From Paenibacillus sp. sptzw28 (GTDB lineage Bacteria > Bacillota > Bacilli > Paenibacillales > Paenibacillaceae), in NCBI RefSeq assembly GCF_019550795.1, contig NZ_CP080545.1:2700001-2764000 (forward strand): a DNA stretch of 64,000 nt, read 5' to 3'. Below are positions 18,250-26,707 of the stretch, in pieces. The stretch's first letter is position 1. Each line of letters starts with the position of its first letter. The notes beneath the pieces were generated by a model. It did not search any database and was not told where the DNA came from. It worked only from the letters and a program-made list of their open reading frames with translations. The position numbers and the translations under genes were made by a program.

Positions 18250-19077
18250 TCAATCCTTCCAAGTTATTTTGTATAACGGCGGAGCGAGCAGTCTCTTTAC
18301 CGGTTTTCCTGATTGCTGCGGCTGCTTCACATACAAGCTGATATGAACGCGAATACGTTCCTGTTGAATCTTGGTCCGGGACCGGGAAATGCCGTTATAT
18401 ACATTAGCGACGGCGGTATCCAGTAAAGCGGCAATATCCTGCGGTGGAAGCTGGTCGAAAAAGTACGCTTCAAAAAAGATGCGTCTTTCCCGCCTGCTCA
18501 AGCAATGAAGCAGGCTGCGAATTCCGTCGATAAGCTCTTTGCGCAGGAGGGCCGTCGACGGATCATTCGTTTGTCTGGCCGCATCCAGGGCAGATCTGCT
18601 AAGATGGAAGAGCACCCGGTCAATATCGGACCAATCCTGGCGGGCGGTATGTTGACCTGCCGTGCCAACTCCGCTAGGTCTCTCGGTGCCGCCTTCAAAG
18701 GTTACACAGCTTGTGAATGGCCGCTCATTCCGATGCGGGCCTCCGCGGCGCAGCTTCATATTGGCCTCATTGCGTACAATCTTGGTTAGCCACGGGGTAA
18801 ACCGGCTGCTGTCGATCAATGTGCCCAGATGAAGAAATGCTCGGACGAGCGCATCTTGCACAACATCTTCGGCAAGGTGGTGGTCACGTGTCATGGCGTA
18901 TGCCAGACCGAATGCTTTAGACCGGCTGCTTCGGACCAGCTCACCGAATGCATCCGGGTCCCCGGTTCTAGCTTTGGCAACAAGGTCCGCCTCTTTAATG
19001 GGCCTAGGTTCATCGTCATTGTTCGCGTCCACCTGTACCGGGTCAACCTGCAGCAGCAAGCGTTCTGATTCCGGCAA
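18250..19077 (-). CDS. ECF-type RNA polymerase sigma factor
   Basis: A TTG at 19077 (Leu-Pro-Glu-Ser) is preferred because GAAAGGAG stands eight bases before it; an upstream ATG at 19101 would bury the ribosome site inside the gene. Region 2 is seen as DPDAFGELVRSSRSKAFGLA and the DHHLAEDVVQDALVRAFLHL segment that binds core polymerase and the -10. A long linker follows, and region 4 is CLSRRERRIFFEAYFFDQLP then IAALLDTAVANVYNGISRSR, the -35 helix-turn-helix. No anti-sigma factor with a membrane helix is adjacent; the cytosolic partner at 17269 takes that place. Longer than the common ECF size because of the extended linker. Confidence 0.88.
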   Translation of the reverse strand: MPESERLLLQVDPVQVDANNDDEPRPIKEADLVAKARTGDPDAFGELVRSSRSKAFGLAYAMTRDHHLAEDVVQDALVRAFLHLGTLIDSSRFTPWLTKIVRNEANMKLRRGGPHRNERPFTSCVTFEGGTERPSGVGTAGQHTARQDWSDIDRVLFHLSRSALDAARQTNDPSTALLRKELIDGIRSLLHCLSRRERRIFFEAYFFDQLPPQDIAALLDTAVANVYNGISRSRTKIQQERIRVHISLYVKQPQQSGKPVKRLLAPPLYKITWKD

Positions 19078-19254
19078 TCTGCTCGCTCCTTTCGCACACA
19101 TATATTACTGATGCCGGCAAGGTCTTTTTTCTATCATAGGAAATGAAATTAATTCAACAAAAAACGATTCCCATCGAATATCAAGCATCTATCATACTCG
19201 TGAATCGGTACCGAAAGACCTTTCAAAACAAACAATAAGGGGGCTTTATAAGTT

Positions 19255-19692
19255 ATGTCGAAAATAAAACTCATCCTAGCCATTGTCATAGGTCTGATTG
19301 CAATAAACGGCTGCGCTAGTATCAAGGAGAATCAGTTCAAATTGGAAGCTGTTATAACGGCTATTGAAGATCAGGGAGTGAAATTAACAGCCTTCGGAGT
19401 AGTCGGCCATACATTAAATTTAAACAACGTTGTCCCTGAGATGTACGGTGTAGAAACGCCAGGATCGACAGAAAACGGTGATCTTGAATATGTAAATTTT
19501 TATATTTTTAATACGGAACAAGCTCGAGTAAAGGGAGTTAAAGAGTTCAATAAAGAGATGGAAAATGCCCGATTTACAACTTTCCCTTTTTTGTATGAGA
19601 GAGGAAACGCTCTCGTTATTTACTGGAGTAAATCCAGGGAAAATCCCCTGTTTGGTAAATCGATTAAAACGGCACTTGAAGGTTTGAAATAA
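19255..19692 (+). CDS. Small lipoprotein of unknown function
   Basis: Encodes 145 residues. AAGGGGG lies before the ATG. A short signal ending in the lipobox INGC at Cys20 predicts membrane anchoring. The mature part has KLEAVITAIEDQGVKLTAF and a C-terminal FLYERGNALVIYWSKSRENP stretch, which looks like a small alpha-beta domain. No family recognised. It is 31 bases upstream of the ATPase at 19723 in the same direction. Confidence 0.75.
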   Translation: MSKIKLILAIVIGLIAINGCASIKENQFKLEAVITAIEDQGVKLTAFGVVGHTLNLNNVVPEMYGVETPGSTENGDLEYVNFYIFNTEQARVKGVKEFNKEMENARFTTFPFLYERGNALVIYWSKSRENPLFGKSIKTALEGLK

Positions 19693-19722
19693 GGTTGATA
19701 ATCGAACTGGAGGAAATGCAAC

Positions 19723-20265
19723 ATGATCATAATGATAAACGGAGCTTTTGGAGCTGGCAAAACAACAGTTGCAAACCAACTCCTTAAATGTATCTCCAAC
19801 AGTATGATATACGACCCTGAAGAAGTAGGCTACATGCTGCGAAACATTATAACGGACGAATTAAAAACGCCGGACGAGCAGACAGACAATTTCCAAGATA
19901 TGGAATTGTGGAAAATGCTTGTGGTTAAGGTCGCTGAGTTATTGCGGAATAAATATGACAAAAACATTATTGTACCAATGACAATTTTCAATAAGGCTTA
20001 TTTTCATTATATATTCAATGGCTTTAAGGAGATCGATGACAGAACGTATCATTTTTGCTTGATAGCCAAAGAAGAAACGATATTTGAACGCCTAAGACAG
20101 CGTGGAGAGCTTGAAGGGAACTGGTGCTTCCAGCAAACGGCCAAATGTTTGGAGTCATATAAAGATACATGCTTCGAAGAATATATTATGACTGATGGTG
20201 TGGACATAGCTGATGTAGTAAAAACCATCGAAACAAGAATCCGCTGTTTGACAATGCTCACCTAA
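19723..20265 (+). CDS. TmrB-like P-loop ATP-binding protein
   Basis: Encodes 180 residues; GGAGG precedes the ATG. Walker A is INGAFGAGKTT. The pattern of later blocks, IYDPEEVGYMLRNII, IIVPMTIFNKAYF, a basic RLRQRGELEGNWCFQQT and CLESYKDTCFEEYI, follows the Bacillus TmrB tunicamycin-resistance protein, where the matching blocks are YDPEKMGFALR, LIVPMTI and RLR..W...Q...C. TmrB binds tunicamycin. Whether this homologue does, or is instead a general small-molecule kinase of the AAA/ADK-like group, cannot be told from the sequence. Confidence 0.8.
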   Translation: MIIMINGAFGAGKTTVANQLLKCISNSMIYDPEEVGYMLRNIITDELKTPDEQTDNFQDMELWKMLVVKVAELLRNKYDKNIIVPMTIFNKAYFHYIFNGFKEIDDRTYHFCLIAKEETIFERLRQRGELEGNWCFQQTAKCLESYKDTCFEEYIMTDGVDIADVVKTIETRIRCLTMLT

Positions 20266-20354
20266 AGCAGAAATGGGTTTTTGATCAAAAATGAGCGAAG
20301 TGTGGCCTATTGATGTAAACCATAGAATGAATAATTTTTTATTTTGAGCGGATG

Positions 20355-20381
20355 TGTCACAAAAACGATCCCCCAAACGAC
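20355..20381 (+). promoter_or_regulatory. ECF41-type promoter candidate
   Basis: TGTCACA (20355-20361), exactly 16 bases, then CGAC (20378-20381). The ECF41 sigma group is described as recognising TGTCACA with CGTC as the -10 element, so this matches all but one base. It lies about 30 bases before the start of the flavoprotein gene, whose downstream partner is the ECF41-type sigma factor itself. Confidence 0.7.
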
Positions 20382-20410
20382 ATAAGGGAAAACGGTTGGA
20401 GGGGATTCGA

Positions 20411-21769
20411 ATGAATCATAACAAATGGGATGTTGTAATCGTGGGCGGCGGACTGAGCGGCTGGATATCGGCAGCTTATGCGGCGAGGGGCGGTAAGCGT
20501 GTATTACTCGTGGAAAAGGCGGACACGTTCGGCGGCAGGGCAGCAACAAATACGCGGGAAGGCGTGGCGCTGAATCTGGGCGGGCATGCAGTGTACCTGG
20601 ACGGAGAGCTGCCCGCCGTACTTAAAGACCTCGGTATCGCGCTCGAAGGAGGAAATCCCGGATCCTCGGGGCACGGTGTATTGAACGGGGGGGTATACAC
20701 GCTGCCAGGGTCGACGATGTCACTGTTCACCTCTCGGTTGCTGTCGTGGCCCGGAAAGATCGCACTTTCCCGCATCATTCTAGGCGTGAAAAAACTTGAT
20801 GAAAGCCGGCTCCCAGCCGGCTCGCTGACCGAATGGGCGGAGCGTTGTATTCGAGAACCGCAGGTGCGTCACCTGTTCTATGCGCTTTGTCGGACAGCCA
20901 CTTACGCGCACCAGCAGGATATCCAACTCGCCGGTCCTGTTCTCAGGCAGATCAAGCATGTACTGAATGGGGGCGTGTTGTATGTGGACGGCGGATGGCG
21001 GACGATTATCGACCGTCTCAGGAAGGCTGCGACAGCAACCGGCCTCGTTGACGCCGTCAGCGGGAAAGTCGTTGAACAAGTCAGTGCAGTCGCCCGACTG
21101 GCCGAAGATTCAACTGAACCTCATGAGTCCGGCGGCTTCGAGATTCGGTTGGCTGACGGTGAAGCCGTTCTTGCAGATGCCGTGGTCATGGCGGTACCGC
21201 CTGCTGAATGCTGCCGGATCGTGAACGGGGCCGAACACACATCGCTGGATGTATGGCGCAAGCAAGCCAGACCGGTCACTTCGGCCTGCCTTGACCTCGT
21301 CATGCGAAGGCTCACAAGACCGAATATCCAGTTCGTGATGGGGATTGATTCACCTTTCCTGTTTACGAACCAGTCACGCGCTGCTAATCTTGGACGTAAC
21401 GGGTTGTTGGCTGTTTCCGTTATTAAGTATCACGGAGCCGCAGCGCCGGACGCCGCACTCGACAGGACGGATATGGAGCGCAGCCTCGATCTGCTGCAGC
21501 CCGGCTGGCGCGACGAAGTCGTCGCCCGTCAGTATTTGCCGCATATGACTGTAGTCTATGATCACGCGCATACGGGTCGCGTGGCTCTGCCGGGGCCCGA
21601 CGTTCCTGAAATGCCGGGGCTTTATGTGGCAGGCGACTGGGCCGGGCATCGGGAGCTGCTGGCCGACGCGGCTGCTGCCAGCGCTAAACGCGCCGCCGAG
21701 GCTTTGCTTCAAGGGAGGGCGCAGGAAACGTTGAGAGGAGTCTTGAATGGAAACAGGTCAGCTGTATGA
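20411..21769 (+). CDS. FAD-dependent amine-oxidase/phytoene-desaturase-like oxidoreductase
   Basis: Encodes 452 residues. GGAGGGG precedes the ATG at 20411. The dinucleotide-binding start VVIVGGGLSGWISAAYAARG and following GGRAATNTREG are typical of the flavin amine oxidase / carotenoid desaturase superfamily. The C-terminal FAD motif is GLYVAGDWAGHRELLADAAA. It is soluble, with no membrane helix. Its gene overlaps the sigma factor gene by 23 bases, and the TGTCACA promoter lies just ahead. In ECF41 loci the target is typically such an oxidoreductase, a carboxymuconolactone decarboxylase or an epimerase, so this is very likely the regulated target. Its substrate is unknown. Confidence 0.88.
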   Translation: MNHNKWDVVIVGGGLSGWISAAYAARGGKRVLLVEKADTFGGRAATNTREGVALNLGGHAVYLDGELPAVLKDLGIALEGGNPGSSGHGVLNGGVYTLPGSTMSLFTSRLLSWPGKIALSRIILGVKKLDESRLPAGSLTEWAERCIREPQVRHLFYALCRTATYAHQQDIQLAGPVLRQIKHVLNGGVLYVDGGWRTIIDRLRKAATATGLVDAVSGKVVEQVSAVARLAEDSTEPHESGGFEIRLADGEAVLADAVVMAVPPAECCRIVNGAEHTSLDVWRKQARPVTSACLDLVMRRLTRPNIQFVMGIDSPFLFTNQSRAANLGRNGLLAVSVIKYHGAAAPDAALDRTDMERSLDLLQPGWRDEVVARQYLPHMTVVYDHAHTGRVALPGPDVPEMPGLYVAGDWAGHRELLADAAAASAKRAAEALLQGRAQETLRGVLNGNRSAV

Positions 21770-22643
21770 AACTTATAGACCGCTCTTATTTTCAATTGCG
21801 TACCGGTTGTTAGGCAGTGTAACGGATGCAGAGGATACCGTACAGGAGACCTTTATGGTCTGGAGTGAGCGGATCATCCGAGACAGTGCCGTTGTTGCAC
21901 CTGTCCATAATGAGAAGGCTTTTCTCTGCCGGGTCATTACGAATTTATGCGCCGATCGGATCCGCAAGGAAAGCAGGCGCAGGGAGACTTATATTGGACC
22001 TTGGCTGCCGGAGCCGTTGATTGAGGATTTCGGGGGACCGGAGGATATATGCGTACGCAAGGAAACGATCCATACCGCTTATCTGCTCTTACTGCAGCAG
22101 CTTAGTGCGATTGAACGGACGGTATTTGTGCTGCGCGAAGCTTTCGATTTCAGCTATGACGAGATCGCTGAGATTACAGGCAAGAGTACGGCGAATTGCC
22201 GTCAGATTTTCCGAAGATCCAAGCGCGGCATACCGGCGCTTGAGCCGGATCCGCAGCCGGCGCCTCAGACCGATAACGAGCAGCTTAGGAGCATCCTCCT
22301 GGAGTTTGCGCAATCCCTCGAGCGCGGCGATATCGGGCGTGTCCTGCAGCTGCTTAAGAGCGATGCAGTCCTGCTTAGTGACGGCGGCGGTAAAGTGAAA
22401 GCGGCCCTCAATCCGATCCATTCCAGCGAGCGAATTATCGCATTCGTGGCTGGAACGGCCGCGAAGCTGCCGTCCAATACGGAGATATCGTTCCGAATAG
22501 TCAACGGCCTGCCTGGACTTGTCTACAAGATAGGTGGCATCGTACATTATGCCGTTTCACTTGCGTTTAAGGGCGGCCAGATTACATCTATTTATATGGT
22601 TTCAAACCCCGACAAGCTGGTTCACCTGAATCAGGCAGACTAA
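21747..22643 (+). CDS. ECF41-type sigma factor (SigJ-like) with fused regulatory domain
   Basis: Encodes 298 residues. Sigma region 2 (SIAYRLLGSVTDAEDTVQET) and region 4 (QLSAIERTVFVLREAF then YDEIAEITGKSTANCRQIFR) are followed by about 100 residues forming a SnoaL-like domain. Two motifs known as markers of the ECF41 group are present: WLPEP at residues 86-90 and DGGGK at 212-216. In this group the C-terminal extension controls activity in place of an anti-sigma factor. The gene overlaps the 3' end of the oxidoreductase gene by 23 bases, so they are translated together, and the promoter at 20355 would make it autoregulated. Confidence 0.92.
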   Translation: METGQLYETYRPLLFSIAYRLLGSVTDAEDTVQETFMVWSERIIRDSAVVAPVHNEKAFLCRVITNLCADRIRKESRRRETYIGPWLPEPLIEDFGGPEDICVRKETIHTAYLLLLQQLSAIERTVFVLREAFDFSYDEIAEITGKSTANCRQIFRRSKRGIPALEPDPQPAPQTDNEQLRSILLEFAQSLERGDIGRVLQLLKSDAVLLSDGGGKVKAALNPIHSSERIIAFVAGTAAKLPSNTEISFRIVNGLPGLVYKIGGIVHYAVSLAFKGGQITSIYMVSNPDKLVHLNQAD

Positions 22644-22645
22644 GT

Positions 22646-22668
22646 GATCCCTGTCGGGGTCTTTTTTT
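22646..22668 (+). terminator. Terminator of the oxidoreductase-sigma factor operon
   Basis: GATCCC-TGTC-GGGGTC followed by seven T. Confidence 0.8.
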
Positions 22669-22712
22669 CTCTCTTTTTTTTCAGCTGCGAATTGGACGTA
22701 ATTGCGAAGTTT

Positions 22713-23951
22713 CTAAAGCGTCTCTACTGATCCCACAAAAAGAATTACGCCGCTTTGCAGATCTTGTATCGCGAATAGGAACGGGCGGTTGACCGTCATT
22801 TGGAAGTTGCCTTCCGGTGGAGCGCTCGTGGTTTCGACTCCGACCATCGTTACGGCAGCAGCTTCGGTACCTTGTTCGGAGACATCGACCAGCGTCTTAT
22901 GCACGACCTTGCTGATAAAGAGCCGACGGTCACCGCTTGTGTCTGCCATTTCATTGAAGTCCGCTTTTCCCGGGTCAAACGGCAAGCTCATGCCCATGGC
23001 CTTCAATGTGTCTATTAAGTCAAGCATGCCCTCTACTCGGAATTTCGGCAGGGCCAACTGCCCGTTGAAGCGGGTAAAAGGCTTCGTCCATAAGCCGGGA
23101 TCTGCCAGCAGCTTCGCCGTCGTCATTCGGTCGGCATTCTTACGCGGCAGCACGACGAGCATGCCCATTTGACCATCGCCGTATGGCAACCGCACCGCTT
23201 GATACTCATCGGTCTCATCGTATTCGAACTTGCCTTCTTGATGCATGAAAGGAATGTGCTGCACCTTTCCGTCCGATTTCGTAAAGTCGCCGTCCTTCGT
23301 GTCTTCCGGCTCGAACGGCCTTTTCCATGTCCCGTTAAAGTAAAGAGCGTTGAGCAGCATCAACTTCGTCATCTCAGACACGGGCTCATCCAGAATCGTT
23401 GGAATGAGGCCCTGTGTCTCCTTATCGACCCAATTGTTGATCTCCTTCAACACAGCGGGATCGCTCAACTTGCGTTCGTTCAGTTCCGCTCCGTACGCAG
23501 ATTTCACGCTATCGAGGTAAGGCTTCTTAAACGGCCAACCTTGCTGCAGCCAGAGCGAGTTGGCCATTGACAGCTTAACACCGGGGCCGGGCTGAAGCAG
23601 AAGCTCCCGCAGCTTTCGCTGCTCATCATTTAGCACTTTCGCAGGCAGCCCCTCCAAATGCAGGGTCTTTGCCATTTGGTCCAGTGTCGGACCTGCCGCA
23701 CCGTTCATCGTCATCGACAGCGCTTGTACGATGCTAATTGGTGATACAACAATGTTTTCTCCGGGCTTTTCCTGCTTCAATTTCCCGATCAGCTCGAGAC
23801 CGAACGTATTCGATGACTGCGCAACGCGTGAGTCGGTTTGCGCCGATAGGCGAGCGCGTTCCTGTGCGGATATCGGTTTGCGATCGGGTTGCCCGCATGA
23901 AGTTAACAACAGAACAGCAGTAATTGCAACTATCATTGATTTGCGTAACAT
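22713..23951 (-). CDS. Serpin-family serine protease inhibitor lipoprotein
   Basis: Encodes 412 residues from an ATG at 23951, preceded by GAGGGG; longer in-frame extensions lack a ribosome site. A lipoprotein signal ends with LLTSC. The serpin fold is evident from NIVVSPISIVQALSMTMNGA, SLWLQQGWPFKKPYLDSV, LLNALYFNGTWKRPFEP, VLPRKNADRM, VVHKTLVDVSEQGTEAAAV and NRPFLFAIQD. The hinge EQGTEAAAV has the small residues needed for loop insertion, so it should be inhibitory. Counting from the hinge Glu as P17 places the scissile bond near Thr-Thr|Ser-Ala, so target specificity is unclear. Anchored outside the cell, it could protect surface proteins from secreted proteases. It is convergent with the sigma factor operon and a single-gene unit. 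Confidence 0.92.
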   Translation of the reverse strand: MLRKSMIVAITAVLLLTSCGQPDRKPISAQERARLSAQTDSRVAQSSNTFGLELIGKLKQEKPGENIVVSPISIVQALSMTMNGAAGPTLDQMAKTLHLEGLPAKVLNDEQRKLRELLLQPGPGVKLSMANSLWLQQGWPFKKPYLDSVKSAYGAELNERKLSDPAVLKEINNWVDKETQGLIPTILDEPVSEMTKLMLLNALYFNGTWKRPFEPEDTKDGDFTKSDGKVQHIPFMHQEGKFEYDETDEYQAVRLPYGDGQMGMLVVLPRKNADRMTTAKLLADPGLWTKPFTRFNGQLALPKFRVEGMLDLIDTLKAMGMSLPFDPGKADFNEMADTSGDRRLFISKVVHKTLVDVSEQGTEAAAVTMVGVETTSAPPEGNFQMTVNRPFLFAIQDLQSGVILFVGSVETL

Positions 23952-24123
23952 CGAGACCCCTCGTTTCATCTCATCTATACTCATATCGACGATACACGCC
24001 CAGAGAAGGTTGCGCATGCGCCGGGCATTCCTCTTACCAAATTTTATATAAACAGGCGTGTAGGAGGAAAAGCTTGACCAGCTATAGAATAGCTTATTTA
24101 CAGAATTTATGGGGGGAATCAAA

Positions 24124-25119
24124 TTGGAAACAGAGATAAGAGCTTTACTTAACGACGATATCTTGAACGAATCCGCCGGCAAATACGGATATGATAAGAA
24201 CGATCTGAGCGACTTGCACGGGTTTCAAAACTTTGTCTACGAGGTGAATCGAGATACGAAGAGTTGTATTATTAGAATTGCCCATAGTTCCCACCGTTCC
24301 TTGAGTATGATCGAAGCTGAACTGTATTGGATTATATATTTGTGCAATCACGGGGTGAATGCTGCCGCACCAATCCGATCTTTAGAGGGCGAGCTTGTCA
24401 ATAAAATCAATCATGGGGACTCCTATTTTATCGCTACAGCTTTTGAAAAGGCAGCCGGAGCCAAACCGGACTATGTGGCCTTTATGGAAGATAAAAATCT
24501 GATACAAAGGTTAGGGCGGACTACCGGGAAGATACATGCGTTATCGAAAAAGTACAAGATAGAGAAAGGACCCGTAGATCGATGCGACTGGAAGGAAAAT
24601 AATTACCTTACCAAGTTTACCGAATATATCCCTGTCTCCTACGCTCATATAATAGAAAAAACACAGTACTTTCTAAATGAATTATTACAATTACCCAAAG
24701 ATGCAGCTTCGTTCGGTTTGATTCATGGCGATATTCACCTTAATAATTTGCATGTGCATAACGATGAAGTGACGCTTTTTGATTTTGATGAGTGTGAATA
24801 CAACTGGTTTGCGGCGGATATAGCAAATCCGCTGTTTTATGCAACGCCGCTGCCGAGTGATGGAACAGAGGAGCGAAATCGTACTGCAAAACGGTTTTAC
24901 GATTACTTTATGGAGGGATATTTCCGGGAGAACACTCTTGATTCATACTGGCTGAAGAGAATCCCCTTGTTTCTCAGACTCCGGGAAATTCTCGTTTACT
25001 CGGGTGCTTTTCGCAGCTTGGATTTAAATAACCTGCATCCATGGTCGAAAGAAATGCTTGAAACCACGACCAGTAATATTGAAAATGATTTACCTTTTCT
25101 TGATATCGATTTTACATAG
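24124..25119 (+). CDS. Aminoglycoside phosphotransferase-family kinase
   Basis: Encodes 331 residues if the TTG at 24124 is used; GGGGGGA stands eight bases before it. An ATG at 24109 overlaps that site and is less likely. Kinase-fold features: CIIRIAHSSHRS, the catalytic loop GLIHGDIHLNNLHV with the base Asp, and the metal-binding FDFDECEYNWFAADIANPLF. It resembles the APH/choline-kinase-like proteins common in Bacillales. The acceptor is unknown. It is the first gene of a possible three-gene unit with the S41 peptidase and DUF5071 genes (gaps of 21 and 35 bases). Confidence 0.85.
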   Translation: METEIRALLNDDILNESAGKYGYDKNDLSDLHGFQNFVYEVNRDTKSCIIRIAHSSHRSLSMIEAELYWIIYLCNHGVNAAAPIRSLEGELVNKINHGDSYFIATAFEKAAGAKPDYVAFMEDKNLIQRLGRTTGKIHALSKKYKIEKGPVDRCDWKENNYLTKFTEYIPVSYAHIIEKTQYFLNELLQLPKDAASFGLIHGDIHLNNLHVHNDEVTLFDFDECEYNWFAADIANPLFYATPLPSDGTEERNRTAKRFYDYFMEGYFRENTLDSYWLKRIPLFLRLREILVYSGAFRSLDLNNLHPWSKEMLETTTSNIENDLPFLDIDFT

Positions 25120-25140
25120 TTTAACCTAGGAGGAACAATA

Positions 25141-26127
25141 ATGGACCATGGCTTTAAGAAAGATACAATAAAGGCACTGACAGATTTGATTGTTGAACAT
25201 TATGTATTTCCAGAAACGGCTGTGAGCCTTCGAAGCGAACTTACTCAAATGAATGAGATCGAATACGAAGGATTCCAGGATTATTCAATGTTTGCAGACC
25301 TGCTAACCTCGAAATTACAGAGCTCTTCTGGGGATAAACATTTACGAATTCGGCACTGCACAGAAAAAGCCCAAGTTGAGGATTCCCGAAAGAATAGTAA
25401 CGAAGATGATTTCTTCACAATGATCAGGCTGGATAACTACGGGTTCACCAAAACCGAGCGGTTACCGGGGAATATCGGGCTGCTGCAATTTGATGCATTT
25501 ATGCCGCCTGAGCTTGCTGGAGAAACAGTAACCAGCGCAATGGCTTTCCTAGCAAACACCTCCTGCATGATCATTGATTTGCGGAATAATCATGGCGGTT
25601 CTCCTTATATGGTAGCGTTCATCTCGAGCTATTTGCTCGAACCGTCGCCTACGCATCTGAACAATCTGTATTGGAGAAAAAATGATGAAACTCAGCAGTT
25701 TTGGAGCCTGCCCTATGTTCCGGGTAAGAAATTTGGCGGTACTAAGCCGCTGTATATTTTAACAAGTCGGAGAACATTTTCGGCCGCCGAGGAATTTGCT
25801 TACAACCTTCAGTCAATAGGCCGGGCGATTATTGTCGGGGAGCGGACTGGCGGCGGGGCTCACCCGGGGAGAATGCATAGAATAAACAGGGAGTTTGAAG
25901 TATTTATCCCTGACGGCCGCGCAATAAATCCGATAACCAAAGACAATTGGGAGGGAGTGGGGGTTCGTCCCGATATCGAAGTCCCAGAAGATAATGCATT
26001 CGATACTGCTTACACCGCTCTTCTTGAAAAAGAACTCAAACGTCTATCGGATGAACCAATCCCGGGAGGATATGAGAGATTGAGGGATGAAATAAAACAA
26101 ACGCTCGAGAAAAAAGTGCTCGCTTGA
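25141..26127 (+). CDS. S41-family (C-terminal-processing-like) peptidase
   Basis: Encodes 328 residues. TAGGAGGAA precedes the ATG. The core of the tail-specific/IRBP-like protease domain is present: GNIGLLQFDAFMPPE, then CMIIDLRNNHGGSPYMV (strand and oxyanion turn) and the nucleophile block TSRRTFSAAEEFAYNLQSIG with Ser in TFSAAEE. After it come VGERTGGGAHPGRM and IPDGRAINPITKDNWEGVGV, typical of the family's C-terminal part. No PDZ domain and no signal peptide, so it is a short cytoplasmic member. Its physiological substrate is unknown. Confidence 0.88.
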   Translation: MDHGFKKDTIKALTDLIVEHYVFPETAVSLRSELTQMNEIEYEGFQDYSMFADLLTSKLQSSSGDKHLRIRHCTEKAQVEDSRKNSNEDDFFTMIRLDNYGFTKTERLPGNIGLLQFDAFMPPELAGETVTSAMAFLANTSCMIIDLRNNHGGSPYMVAFISSYLLEPSPTHLNNLYWRKNDETQQFWSLPYVPGKKFGGTKPLYILTSRRTFSAAEEFAYNLQSIGRAIIVGERTGGGAHPGRMHRINREFEVFIPDGRAINPITKDNWEGVGVRPDIEVPEDNAFDTAYTALLEKELKRLSDEPIPGGYERLRDEIKQTLEKKVLA

Positions 26128-26162
26128 TTCATAATCAAGGCCAGTGGAATTCAAGGAGATTA

Positions 26163-26552
26163 ATGATGGACAAGAACGAATTAATCCCAAGAAACAAGTT
26201 TGACTATAAAAGTGTGGAAAAATTAAAAAAAGAAAACAAAGAAACGATAGTACAAGTCCTGCCTCAACTACTTGAATCGCTGCAAGACATGAATTGGCCG
26301 ATCGCTCAAGATATAGAGGATTTGCTAATCGATTATGGGCATCTTTTAATACCTCATATCCGGGCTGTCTTAAATTCTAACGATGGCGGATGGAAGTGGT
26401 CTTTACTTTATGGGTTAATAAACCGGTTATCCACTCAAGAATTGTCTGAGTTAAGGACCGATCTTGAGCGTATGAAATACCATCCAACTCAAGATGAAGT
26501 AGACGAAGAACTTACGGGAAAAATTGATGAGCTCTTAGCAAAATTTTTATAA
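26163..26552 (+). CDS. DUF5071-type small protein
   Basis: Encodes 129 residues. CAAGGAGA precedes ATG ATG at 26163-26168. The core ELIPRNKFDYKSVEKLKK, LESLQDMNWPIAQDIEDLLI and IPHIRAVLNSNDGGWKWSLL matches the DUF5071 pattern seen in Bacillales. It is helical, acidic and likely HEAT-like or SMI1/KNR4-neighbour in fold. No enzymatic motif. It ends the unit that starts at 24124. Confidence 0.75.
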   Translation: MMDKNELIPRNKFDYKSVEKLKKENKETIVQVLPQLLESLQDMNWPIAQDIEDLLIDYGHLLIPHIRAVLNSNDGGWKWSLLYGLINRLSTQELSELRTDLERMKYHPTQDEVDEELTGKIDELLAKFL

Positions 26553-26707
26553 TGTTTTTTGTATTTGATTGAGGGCACCGGCGCCCCCTTCAGTAACCCA
26601 TTTCCCTGATTGAACGAAGGGGGCTTTCCGATCCAAAATATGGCCTCTCGAAAATGTCTCAAATCGATGCAAGCGCTCTACAGTGAGCTAGCGGCCGCTA
26701 TCGAAGA

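Noticed and set aside
26574..26640. GCCCCCTT / AAGGGGGC pairing after the DUF5071 gene as a terminator
   Set aside because: The loop is more than 20 bases and the following T run is weak.
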